A DNA stretch of 64,000 bases from Mucilaginibacter rubeus (GTDB taxonomy: Bacteria > Bacteroidota > Bacteroidia > Sphingobacteriales > Sphingobacteriaceae), in contig NZ_BMKD01000004.1 of NCBI RefSeq assembly GCF_014643835.1, positions 434,001-498,000 of the forward strand, read 5' to 3'. Position 1 is the first letter of the stretch. Each line of letters opens with the position of its first letter. The notes under the pieces are model-generated. The model was not told where the DNA came from and searched no databases. It saw only the letters and a list, made by a program, of their open reading frames with translations. The translations under genes were made by a program, and so were the position numbers. Below, piece by piece: positions 53,452 to 61,572 of this stretch.

Positions 53452-55950
53452 ATGACTGATCGCAAACTAATTACAAAACTCATGCTGTCGTGTGTGCTTA
53501 CCACAGCTATGGCAACCGCTTACGGGCAGCAAACCCCTCCACCAGAAAACCCGGCATTAAAAATCTACCGGGCTGCACCAACTAAAATCAACGATCTTAT
53601 CCACACCAAGCTTGATGTGCGCTTCGATTACAAAAAACGCTACCTGTACGGTAAGGAATGGGTTACTTTGAAACCTCACTTTTATCCAACTGATAGCTTA
53701 AGGCTCGACGCTAAAGGCATGGACCTTAAAAATATCTCGGTAGTAAAAAATGGTAAAAATGTGCCGCTTAAGTTTACGTACCAGGACAGCCTTTCGGTAG
53801 CCATTAAACTGGACAAGGTTTACCGCAATAACGAAAGTTATACCATTTACATTGATTATACTGCCAAGCCCAATGAGCTGAAAGCTAAAGGCAGTGCAGC
53901 TATCAATGACGCAAAAGGTTTATACTTCATCAACCCCGACGGTACCGAAAAAGATAAACCAACCCAGATCTGGACACAAGGCGAAACCGAGAGCTCATCG
54001 GCCTGGTTCCCTACCATTGATAAGCCAAGCCAGAAAACTACTGAAGAGATCACGATGACCGTGCCGGCAAAGTACGTAACCTTATCAAACGGTAAACTAA
54101 CCGCCCAAAAAACAAATGCCGATGGCACCCGTACCGATACATGGAAGCAGGAATTACCGCATTCGCCGTATTTGTTTATGATGGCTGTAGGCGATTTCAA
54201 GATCTATAAAGATAAGTGGAAAGATAAAGAGGTAAGCTACTACCTGGAGCCTAAATATGCGCCTTACGCCAAAGAGATCTTTGGTTTCACGCCCGAAGCT
54301 ATCGACTTTTATTCAAAAACTTTAGGTGTTGATTTTCCATGGGTTAAATACTCACAAATTGTAGTACGCGACTACGTAAGCGGCGCTATGGAAAATACCT
54401 CGGCTACCTTACACGGCGATTACGTACAGGCTACCCACCGCGAACTGATAGACGCCAACTTTAGCAATGGCCGCAGCACTATTGTGCACGAGCTGTTTCA
54501 TCAATGGTTTGGCGATTATGTTACTGCCGAAAGTTGGAGCAACCTTACCGTAAACGAATCGTTTGCCAACTTCAGCGAAACCATCTGGGCCGAACATAAA
54601 TATGGCAAGGACGAAGCTGATGCGCATAACTATGCAGATATGCAAAGCTATCTCCGTTCGCAGGGAGCCAGTACTAAAAACCTGGTGCGTTTTTATTATG
54701 CCGATAAAGAGGACGTTTTTGACGCTGTAACCTACCAAAAAGGTGGCCGCATCCTGAACATGCTCCGCAATTATTTAGGCGATGCTGCATTTTATAAAGG
54801 ACTTAACATCTATCTGAAAACTAACGCCTTCAAAAACGGTGAAGCCCAGCAATTACGTTTAGCATTTGAGGAGGCCAGCGGCCAGGACCTTAACTGGTAT
54901 TTTAACCAATGGTATTATGGAGCCGGTCACCCGATACTGAACATCAGCTACAAATGGGACGAGGCAACTAAAACCGAAACCGTTTACCTGAAACAAACAC
55001 AGGATGGCCAAACCTTTAAACTGCCAATGGCTATTGATATTTACCAGGGCGGTAAAAAAGTGCGCCATAAAGAGTGGATGAATGACAAGGTAGATTCTAT
55101 TAGTTACCAACTGGCCGGCAAACCGGATCTGGTGAATGTTGATGCTGATAAGATCCTGCTTACCAAAAAAACTGATAACAAAACTATTGAAGAGTTTTCA
55201 TTCCAGTATTTTAACGCTCCTAATTACCTCGACCGTTACGAGGCTATAGAAGCTGCTGCATCAGATCAAACCCGTCCGCAAGCACAAAAAATCCTGATCG
55301 CGGCTTTAAAGGATAAGTATTATGGCCTCCGCATTAAAACCATCAGGGCATTAAACCTCACTAAAGATGATGTGCGTAATGCAGCCCAGCCAATATTGAT
55401 CGCATTAGCTCAAGCCGATAATAACACGCTTGTAAAAGCAGCTGCTATTACTGCATTAGGCAAATTGAAAGCAAGCGGTAATATGACTTTGTTTACCCAA
55501 TCCATATCGAGCGAATCATACGCTGTACAGGGCGCGGCCTTAAACGCCATTGCACAACTTGACCCGGCCAAAGCATTAAGCTTAGCCAAAGGCCTTGAAA
55601 AAGACAACAAAGGCGCATTAACTACCGCTATCATGACTTTATATACTACTAATGGTAATGATGCCGAATGGCCGTTTGTTTACCATGCGTTTACCGAGGC
55701 AGGGATTCAGGAAAAATTCAATTCCCTTAAAAACTTTGCTGACATGACTGCCAAAGTAAATAAGCCAGAGTACGCTCAGCAAGGTATTGAAGAGCTTAAA
55801 AATGCCGGCATTAAATTTAAGGTTTACGGAGCAGCACCATTTATAGTAACCCAACTGGAAGGTATCAAAACCTCACGTACTACTATGAAAGACGATGCAT
55901 CGGCAAAAGCTGCTGACGATGCTATCAAGGCTGTGAATGATGCCAAATAA
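53452..55950 (+). CDS. M1-family aminopeptidase with C-terminal HEAT-like repeats
   Basis: This 832-residue zinc peptidase has a signal peptide (to ~27) and an N-terminal beta domain. The exopeptidase motif is GAMEN (G311-N315) and the zinc site is HELFHQ with H346, E347, H350 and E369 in TVNESFANF. The C-terminal third (~590-832) has HEAT-like helical repeats. It removes N-terminal residues from peptides in the periplasm. It stands alone and ends at a 16-bp-stem terminator. Confidence 0.95.
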   Translation: MTDRKLITKLMLSCVLTTAMATAYGQQTPPPENPALKIYRAAPTKINDLIHTKLDVRFDYKKRYLYGKEWVTLKPHFYPTDSLRLDAKGMDLKNISVVKNGKNVPLKFTYQDSLSVAIKLDKVYRNNESYTIYIDYTAKPNELKAKGSAAINDAKGLYFINPDGTEKDKPTQIWTQGETESSSAWFPTIDKPSQKTTEEITMTVPAKYVTLSNGKLTAQKTNADGTRTDTWKQELPHSPYLFMMAVGDFKIYKDKWKDKEVSYYLEPKYAPYAKEIFGFTPEAIDFYSKTLGVDFPWVKYSQIVVRDYVSGAMENTSATLHGDYVQATHRELIDANFSNGRSTIVHELFHQWFGDYVTAESWSNLTVNESFANFSETIWAEHKYGKDEADAHNYADMQSYLRSQGASTKNLVRFYYADKEDVFDAVTYQKGGRILNMLRNYLGDAAFYKGLNIYLKTNAFKNGEAQQLRLAFEEASGQDLNWYFNQWYYGAGHPILNISYKWDEATKTETVYLKQTQDGQTFKLPMAIDIYQGGKKVRHKEWMNDKVDSISYQLAGKPDLVNVDADKILLTKKTDNKTIEEFSFQYFNAPNYLDRYEAIEAAASDQTRPQAQKILIAALKDKYYGLRIKTIRALNLTKDDVRNAAQPILIALAQADNNTLVKAAAITALGKLKASGNMTLFTQSISSESYAVQGAALNAIAQLDPAKALSLAKGLEKDNKGALTTAIMTLYTTNGNDAEWPFVYHAFTEAGIQEKFNSLKNFADMTAKVNKPEYAQQGIEELKNAGIKFKVYGAAPFIVTQLEGIKTSRTTMKDDASAKAADDAIKAVNDAK

Positions 55951-56160
55951 GCAGAAAATCAAAGGCTTAAAGCTAAAAGCTTTATAGCTTTGTTCATTCA
56001 CCTAAATACAAAAGGCCGCTCTTATCAAAGGCGGCCTTTTGTATTTAGCGTAAAGCGATGTGGTTGAGCTTAAGGCATAAAGCCAAAAGCGTTTTGAGTG
56101 TTAGCGTTATTAGCTTTGAGCTTTTTGCGTTCGGCTTTAAGCCTTCTGCTTTTAGCTTAA
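55951..56160. repeat. Phrase-like AAGCTTTAAGCC repeats between M1 peptidase and pyrH
   Basis: Words such as GGCTTAAAGCTAAAAGC, GCTTTATAGCTTTG, GGCATAAAGCCAAAAGC, GGCTTTAAGCCTTC and TGCTTTTAGCTTAAA flank a terminator on both sides. They are built from the same AAGC/GCTT parts in both directions, so the stretch folds on itself. Confidence 0.7.
56004..56046 (+). terminator. Terminator after the M1 aminopeptidase
   Basis: A perfect 16-bp stem (AAATACAAAAGGCCGC with its complement) and an 11-base loop. It can act in both directions and lies between the convergent M1 peptidase and pyrH ends. Confidence 0.85.
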
Positions 56161-56161
56161 A

Positions 56162-56866
56162 TTACTTTACCAGCGTACCAATATCTTCGCCTTTGGCAAT
56201 TTTCATAAAGTTACCTTCCTTGTTCATATCAAATACAATGATAGGTAGCTTGTTTTCCTGGCAAAGGGTTATGGCGGTCATATCCATTACATTCAGGCCT
56301 TTATCATATACTTCCTGGAAGGTAATCTCGTCGTAACGGGTTGCACTTGGGTCTTTCTCCGGGTCGGCAGTGTAGATGCCGTCAACACGGGTACCTTTTA
56401 ATACCACATCAGCTTTAATTTCAATGGCGCGTAATGAAGCGGCAGTATCAGTAGTAAAGTAAGGGTTACCAGTACCGGCACCAAAGATCACGATCTTGCC
56501 CATTTCCAGGTGGTGCATAGCGCGGCGACGGATATAAGGCTCACAGATCTGTTCCATTTTAATGGCCGATTGCAGACGGGTTTCCACACCAATGCTTTCT
56601 AAAGCATTTTGCAGCGCCATACAGTTAATCACTGTTGCAAGCATACCCATATAATCGGCCTGCGCACGTTCCATACCCGATTTTTCAGCACTTAATCCCC
56701 TGAAAATATTACCGCCTCCAACAACTACCGCAATCTCGATACCGGCATCATAAACGTTTTTAATGTCATGAGCATACTGCAAAACCTGGTTGTTATCAAT
56801 ACCATATTGCCTTGCGCCCATCAGCGATTCGCCCGAAAGTTTCAGTAATATTCTTTTGTATTTCAT
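56162..56866 (-). CDS. pyrH: UMP kinase
   Basis: This 234-residue amino-acid-kinase-fold enzyme phosphorylates UMP to UDP. It has the N-terminal [26 protein letters not shown], and the C-terminal [22 protein letters not shown]. Standard bacterial length. It is transcribed alone after nagA in the same direction, with 125 bp between. Confidence 0.97.
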   Translation of the reverse strand: MKYKRILLKLSGESLMGARQYGIDNNQVLQYAHDIKNVYDAGIEIAVVVGGGNIFRGLSAEKSGMERAQADYMGMLATVINCMALQNALESIGVETRLQSAIKMEQICEPYIRRRAMHHLEMGKIVIFGAGTGNPYFTTDTAASLRAIEIKADVVLKGTRVDGIYTADPEKDPSATRYDEITFQEVYDKGLNVMDMTAITLCQENKLPIIVFDMNKEGNFMKIAKGEDIGTLVK

Positions 56867-56991
56867 TTGGTGTGATTTGCTAATAATAGAAAAAGATGAA
56901 ACCTGCTTTTGTTTATATCAAGAATTGATAAAGCTCTGTTCATACGGGAGTAGTTCGCCAAAAATAGCGAATAAATTTCAGTGTTAAAATT

Positions 56992-58116
56992 TTATGTTGT
57001 CTTTGTTAAAAAATCACCTTTTAGTATAGTCCCAAGCACTTCAAAATCAGCGTTAAAAATAACAAGGTCGGCATCAAAGCCTTTCTCTATTTTACCCTTT
57101 TTTGTTTGCGATGCTAACTCGGCGGGATATAATGAAGCCATATTTACGGCCTCAGCCAGGTCAATACCGGCCAATTTAACGCAATTTTCAACTGCTTTAA
57201 GCATGGTAAGGTTTGAACCTGATAAAGTACCGTCGGGCATGGTATACCTGTCGCCCCTTAGTTCATGTTGATAAGCTCCTTCTTTGGTTGAAGTAACGGC
57301 ATCAGTGATCAGGAAAAGTTTGTCACCAAGTTCGCGTTTAGCTAAACGTACCATTGCAAAATCAACATGGATACCATCGACTACAATACTGGTATATGGC
57401 TTTTCCTCAAAAATTGCAGGGATATAGCCAGGTTCGCGATGGTGCATAGATGGCATGGCGTTAAACAAATGCGTTACTGCCTGCACCGGTTTCTTTAAAA
57501 ATGATTTGCCTTCGGCATAAGTAGCATTACTATGGCCGGATGATATGATAACACCCTGCTCATATAAATAATCTATCACCTCCTGATCCTGCAGTTCGGG
57601 CGCAATGGTGATCATCTTGATAACACCATCAGCTTTTTCAAGCCAGCCTTTAACCTCAGTCAAAGTAGCCTTTTTGATAAACTTTTCGGGGTGAGCGCCC
57701 TTTTTTGCAGGGTTTAAATAAGGCCCTTCCAAGTGCAATCCCCAGAAAGCCCCCCTGCTTTTTTGGCTATAGATCTTAGCCGCTTCAATACCAGTTTCCA
57801 CAATTTCATTGGTATTGGTGCCGATAGTAGCAAACACGCCAATGGTGCCCTGGTTCAGCAGGTCATTCTCCAATTGTTCAAGCGCCTCAACGGTAGGTGT
57901 ACCGGCAAAAAGCTTACCGCCGCTGCCGTAGATTTGCAGATCGATAAATCCCGGAGCAAGGAAGGCACCGTTGAGGCTTTTCTTTTCAGCATCCGCCGGA
58001 ATAGCGCTTTCGTCTATAACATCAATGACAGTACCGTTTTCAATTAAAACGGCTTTACCTTCGGTGATGGTGCCGGCTGAAATGAGTTTGAGGTTGTAAA
58101 GGGCGAGAACAGGCAT
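56992..58116 (-). CDS. nagA: N-acetylglucosamine-6-phosphate deacetylase
   Basis: This 374-residue amidohydrolase-fold enzyme removes acetate from GlcNAc-6-phosphate during amino-sugar and peptidoglycan recycling. Motifs: APGFIDLQIYGSGG (N-terminal metal region, where many have HxH), HLEGPYLNPAKKGAHP with the metal Glu, SSGHSNATYAEG, VTHLFNAMPSMHHREPG, and LITDAVTST with the catalytic Asp. The first HxH motif is replaced by DLQIYG, a form common to single-metal NagA. No nagB or transporter lies beside it. Confidence 0.95.
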   Translation of the reverse strand: MPVLALYNLKLISAGTITEGKAVLIENGTVIDVIDESAIPADAEKKSLNGAFLAPGFIDLQIYGSGGKLFAGTPTVEALEQLENDLLNQGTIGVFATIGTNTNEIVETGIEAAKIYSQKSRGAFWGLHLEGPYLNPAKKGAHPEKFIKKATLTEVKGWLEKADGVIKMITIAPELQDQEVIDYLYEQGVIISSGHSNATYAEGKSFLKKPVQAVTHLFNAMPSMHHREPGYIPAIFEEKPYTSIVVDGIHVDFAMVRLAKRELGDKLFLITDAVTSTKEGAYQHELRGDRYTMPDGTLSGSNLTMLKAVENCVKLAGIDLAEAVNMASLYPAELASQTKKGKIEKGFDADLVIFNADFEVLGTILKGDFLTKTT

Positions 58117-58143
58117 GATTTAATAATTACGTATTCAACCATT

Positions 58144-58235
58144 ATGTCATTGCGAGCGTAGCGTGGCAATCGCGAATTTGCATAGTCGCCCTGCATAGCT
58201 TGCGATTGCTTCGTCGTCCCTCCTCGCAATGACAT
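58144..58235. repeat. REP-like inverted repeat, CATTGCGAG type, copy 4
   Basis: It has the same arms as the copy at 50049, ATGTCATTGCGAGCGTAGCG with TGGCAATCGC and the complementary right side, and differs mainly in the loop. It lies between tsf and nagA. Confidence 0.8.
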
Positions 58236-58272
58236 AGTATAGGAGGGATAACGACCCAACAGGGCAAAAAAA

Positions 58273-58296
58273 ATCCCCCGATTTTCATCGGGGGAT
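58273..58296 (-). terminator. Terminator of the rplM-rpsI-rpsB-tsf operon
   Basis: ATCCCCCGAT pairs with ATCGGGGGAT around a 4-base loop and is followed on the minus strand by T8. Confidence 0.92.
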
Positions 58297-58303
58297 AATA
58301 TGA

Positions 58304-59155
58304 TTAAGCTCCTAAAGCTACCCGCTTGAAGGCGGTTACTGTAAGGCCTTTTTCAACCGAGTCAAGGAATTGTGAAATGCTCTTAGACGAATCTTTCACA
58401 AACTCCTGGTTTAACAGGGTTGAGTCTTTGTAGAATTTATTCAACTTACCTGCAGCAATTTTTTCAACCATTGCTTCTGGTTTACCTTCTGCACGGATCT
58501 GCTCTTTAGCAATTTCAAGCTCACGCTCAATTACTGAAGCGTCAACGCCATCTTTATCCAAAGCGATAGGGTTCATAGCAGCAATTTGCATAGCTACGTC
58601 TTTACCTGCATCTTCTGCACCTGCACCATCAGCGCTTAAAGCTACCAATACACCTAAACGGAAGTTACCGTGGATGTAAGCAACAACTTTTTCGCCGTTA
58701 ACAACTTCATATTTAGATACGCCGATTTTCTCGCCGATTTTACCTGTTTTTTCGATGATCGCATCACCGATTTTAACGCGGGCAGTTTCAACGTCAATTT
58801 CAAGTGCGTAAAGCTCTTCGATTGAAGCTGGTTTTGCTTCAACAGCTTTGTTAGCAATTTCATTTGCAAAAGCGATGAACTCAGCGTTTTTAGCTACGAA
58901 GTCAGTTTCGCAGTTAAGCTCGATGATAACACCGGTTTTAAAATCTTCAGAAGTACGTGCAATAACAACACCTTCGTTTGATTCCCTGTCCTGACGGCTT
59001 GCTGCAACTTTAGCACCTTTTTTCCTTAAAAAATCGATAGCTGCTTCAAAATCACCGTTAGTTTCGGTTAATGCTTTTTTGCAATCCATCATACCGGCAC
59101 CGGTTTGCTGGCGCAGTTTGTTTACGTCGGCTGCAGAAATTTGTACTGTAGACAT
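58304..59155 (-). CDS. tsf: Translation elongation factor Ts
   Basis: This 283-residue guanine-exchange factor recycles EF-Tu. The N-terminal UBA-like part has VNKLRQQTGAGMMDCKKALT, followed by AAIDFLRKKG and the core NCETDFVAKN. Standard length and order after rpsB; a 172-bp spacer with a hairpin separates the two. Confidence 0.98.
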   Translation of the reverse strand: MSTVQISAADVNKLRQQTGAGMMDCKKALTETNGDFEAAIDFLRKKGAKVAASRQDRESNEGVVIARTSEDFKTGVIIELNCETDFVAKNAEFIAFANEIANKAVEAKPASIEELYALEIDVETARVKIGDAIIEKTGKIGEKIGVSKYEVVNGEKVVAYIHGNFRLGVLVALSADGAGAEDAGKDVAMQIAAMNPIALDKDGVDASVIERELEIAKEQIRAEGKPEAMVEKIAAGKLNKFYKDSTLLNQEFVKDSSKSISQFLDSVEKGLTVTAFKRVALGA

Positions 59156-59250
59156 GTTTTTTTGAGTTTTAAGATTTTTTATATCGGGTTACAAGTTACC
59201 GCTATGGTATTATGCTACTGTAACCTGCAACTATTTTTAATATTAAAAAT

Positions 59251-59282
59251 CCTCCCTGATGCTTTTAACGGAATCAGGGAGG
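59251..59282 (-). terminator. Hairpin between rpsB and tsf
   Basis: CCTCCCTGAT pairs with ATCAGGGAGG (10 bp, 12-base loop), with ATTTTTAA following on the minus strand. It probably attenuates read-through from rpsB into tsf or serves as a processing site. Confidence 0.65.
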
Positions 59283-59302
59283 CTTTAAATATTTGTTCCT
59301 TG

Positions 59303-59327
59303 TTCCCCCTTCAGGGGGTTAGGGGGC
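59303..59327 (-). repeat. GCCCCCTAACCCCCTG element at the rpsB stop, copy 2
   Basis: Minus-strand GCCCCCTAACCCCCTGAAGG and the following GGGAA directly follow the rpsB stop. Only one or two bases differ from the copy after lepB at 25071-25095. Confidence 0.65.
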
Positions 59328-60170
59328 TTATTCTTCTGTTTCAGCAGCCGGAGCTTCAGCTTCGCCTTCAGCAGCTACTTCAGCAACTTTACGGGTTCTT
59401 TTACCGCCTTCGTTAACTTCAGGAGCATCAGCTTTAGCTTTTGCAGCTACTGCTTCTTTTTCAGCTTCGTCTTCTTTCTCGCGTTTGCGCTCATCTAAAC
59501 CTTCTTCGATAGCTTTGATGATGATGCTGGTGATCAAAGAGATTGATTTTGTAGCGTCGTCATTCGCAGGGATCGGGAAGTCGATGTTTGAAGGGTCAGA
59601 GTTGGTATCAACCATAGCAAATGTAGGGATGTTCAACTTTAATGCTTCTGAAACCGCGATATGCTCTTTCTTAACGTCGATCAGGAATAAAGCAGCCGGT
59701 AAACGGTTCAGATCAGAGATACCACCTAAAAGGGTTTCTAATTTGATACGCTCACGCTGAATCATCAGACGCTCTTTTTTAGAAAGGTTGCTGTAAGTAC
59801 CGTCTTTAGTCAATTTATCGATGTTTGACATCTTTTTGATTGACTTACGTACAGTAGCAAAGTTAGTTAACATACCACCTAACCAACGCTCGGTGATGTA
59901 TGGCATGTTTACGCTTTTTGCATAATCAGCAACGATATCTTTCGCTTGTTTCTTTGTAGCTACGAATAATACCTTACGGCCTGATTTTACAATTTGTTTT
60001 ATAGCTGCAGCAGCTTCTTCAACCTTAGTTAAGGTTTTATTTAAATCGATAATGTGGATACCGTTACGCTCCATGAAAATGTACTGTGACATTTTCGGAT
60101 CCCATTTGCGGGTAAGGTGACCAAAGTGTACACCAGCGTCCAGTAAATCCTGATAAGTTGTTCTTGCCAT
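59328..60170 (-). CDS. rpsB: 30S ribosomal protein S2
   Basis: This 280-residue protein starts ARTTYQDLLDAGVHFGHLTR and has ITERWLGGMLTNFATV and IPTFAMVDTNSDPSNIDFPI. The C-terminal 45 residues are an acidic Ala/Glu-rich tail beyond the usual fold. It is the third gene of the L13-S9-S2-Ts run, 18 bp after rpsI. Confidence 0.98.
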   Translation of the reverse strand: MARTTYQDLLDAGVHFGHLTRKWDPKMSQYIFMERNGIHIIDLNKTLTKVEEAAAAIKQIVKSGRKVLFVATKKQAKDIVADYAKSVNMPYITERWLGGMLTNFATVRKSIKKMSNIDKLTKDGTYSNLSKKERLMIQRERIKLETLLGGISDLNRLPAALFLIDVKKEHIAVSEALKLNIPTFAMVDTNSDPSNIDFPIPANDDATKSISLITSIIIKAIEEGLDERKREKEDEAEKEAVAAKAKADAPEVNEGGKRTRKVAEVAAEGEAEAPAAETEE

Positions 60171-60188
60171 TTTGTTGTCCTCCTTTGA

Positions 60189-60575
60189 TTAACGTTTACT
60201 GAATTGGAATCTCTTACGTGCTTTCCTGCGACCTGGTTTTTTACGCTCAACCATACGGTCATCGCGGGTCATTAAGCCTTTAGCACGTAATGCCGGTTTC
60301 TTTTCAGCATCAAGTTCAACAATAGCTTTAGCGATAGCTAAACGAACGGCTTCTGCCTGTCCTTTTACACCACCACCTGCAACGTTTGCTTTAACATCGT
60401 ATTTTCCGGTGCTACCAGAAACCTCAGTGCTCTGAGTTACGATATATTGCAATGGCAAAGTAGGGAAATACTCTTTGTAATCTTTACCGTTAACGATGAT
60501 CGCACCATTTCCTTCTGTAAGGTAGATGCGGGCAACGGCTGTTTTTCTTCTGCCTGAAGTGTTAGTTGTTGGCAT
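60189..60575 (-). CDS. rpsI: 30S ribosomal protein S9
   Basis: This 128-residue protein has the usual S9 form: GRRKTAVARIYLTEGNG at the start and the basic end KKPGRRKARKRFQFSKR, which reaches the decoding site. It lies 25 bp after rplM and 18 bp before rpsB. Confidence 0.98.
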   Translation of the reverse strand: MPTTNTSGRRKTAVARIYLTEGNGAIIVNGKDYKEYFPTLPLQYIVTQSTEVSGSTGKYDVKANVAGGGVKGQAEAVRLAIAKAIVELDAEKKPALRAKGLMTRDDRMVERKKPGRRKARKRFQFSKR

Positions 60576-60600
60576 TTTTTTTCTCCTTAAAAATTAAAAA

Positions 60601-61038
60601 TTAAATGGCTGTTGGGTTTTGCGCTGCATGAGGATGCTCAGCACCTGCATATACATGCAAATTGCCGAATAATGCTTTACCCAAACGATTTTTAGGTAAC
60701 ATACCACGTACCGCTTTCTCGATGATGCGGGTTGGATGTTTCGCCAATAACTCCTTAGGAGAAATAAAACGCTGACCACCTGGATATCCAGTGTAACGAA
60801 CATAAACTTTGTCGCTTAGTTTGTTGCCGGTCAGTTTTACCTTGTCTGCGTTGATAACGATCACATTATCACCACAGTCTACGTTTGGGGTGAAATCAGG
60901 CTTGGTTTTACCACGGATGATCATTGCGATCTTCGTAGACAAGCGCCCCAAAATCTCGCCTTCGGCGTCAACAACAACCCATTGTTTGTTAACGGTTTTT
61001 TTGTTGGCTGAGACAGTTTTGTAACTTAACGTATTCAC
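60601..61038 (-). CDS. rplM: 50S ribosomal protein L13
   Basis: This 145-residue L13 has WVVVDAEGEILGRLSTKIA, YVRYTGYPGGQRF and the GMLPKNRLGKALFGNLHVYAG box. It is first in the operon. The leader between promoter and ATG includes a small hairpin (CCCCGTA with TACGGGG-like pairing near 61077-61090), possibly for autoregulation. Confidence 0.98.
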   Translation of the reverse strand: MNTLSYKTVSANKKTVNKQWVVVDAEGEILGRLSTKIAMIIRGKTKPDFTPNVDCGDNVIVINADKVKLTGNKLSDKVYVRYTGYPGGQRFISPKELLAKHPTRIIEKAVRGMLPKNRLGKALFGNLHVYAGAEHPHAAQNPTAI

Positions 61039-61092
61039 TTGCTTTAAATTAAATTGTTTAAACGTTTATTATACCCCGTATTTTCGGGACTG

Positions 61093-61123
61093 CAAAGATA
61101 GGGTTAATTATCTTATTAGCAAA
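61093..61123 (-). promoter_or_regulatory. Promoter of the rplM-rpsI-rpsB-tsf operon
   Basis: On the minus strand TTTG (61120-61123) is followed by exactly 19 bases and TATCTTTG (61093-61100). It is a perfect match to the Bacteroidota housekeeping promoter. The leader is about 45-50 bases. Confidence 0.88.
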
Positions 61124-61140
61124 TAGATTTTAAGGAAAAG

Positions 61141-61340
61141 ATTGCGACTGGACTGATGGAGTGTCTGAACCGGAATTTAAGGGGGGGGCGAAGATTGTCA
61201 GGATTTTATTTTGTCTGAACCCGAACTTGTTGAATTTTCGGAATAGTCAAAATTTTAGGAATTCGAAAAAATTCAATAATTCGTTTAATTCGAGTTCAGA
61301 CAACTACCAGAATCCGATAAACCCGGTTCAGAAAAAATCT
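61141..61340. repeat. Phrase-like repeats of GTCTGAACC / AATTCGTTTAATTC type
   Basis: GTCTGAACCGGAATTTAAGG and GTCTGAACCCGAACTTG at the left face ATTCGAGTTCAGAC and CCCGGTTCAGA at the right. AATTCGTTTAATTC and AATCCGATAAACCC both recur near 39970-39999 beside secA. Confidence 0.65.
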
Positions 61341-61417
61341 GTGTAATCAAAAATCAATCGGTGTAATCCCAATAAAAAAATCCGACATCCAACATCCGAA
61401 ATCTCAAATCAAAATAA

Positions 61418-61502
61418 TGGTGTTGCCTGCGGCCCGGGCTATACGTTCATACGCCTGCAGGCATTACGCGCATGGCCGGTATCCACTTCTATCCCTAACA
61501 CA
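61418..61502 (+). repeat. 84-bp intergenic repeat, copy 2
   Basis: This is the second copy of the element at 23621-23704. It keeps CGGCCCGGGCTAT, CATGGCCGGTATCC and CTTCTATCCCTAAC, with most changes in the middle. Confidence 0.7.
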
Positions 61503-61572
61503 GAAAACACATCCGGAATGCTATATGAGTATGATGCTTTACCTTCTTAAATCTACTAAATCAGTTCTCCAA

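Larger units (their letters stand above)
61039..61572. other. 534-bp spacer between rplM and the S41 peptidase gene
   Basis: It holds the rplM promoter and leader, phrase-like repeats (61141-61340), words such as CCGACATCCAACATCCGAAATC split across 61381-61402, and copy 2 of the 84-bp repeat. No gene is supported; the small plus-strand frame at 61161-61346 is built from the repeat words. Confidence 0.75.

Noticed and set aside
61161-61346. 61-residue frame rich in Asn, Phe and Ser
   Set aside because: It is the translation of phrase-like repeats (GAATTC-type words), not a gene.
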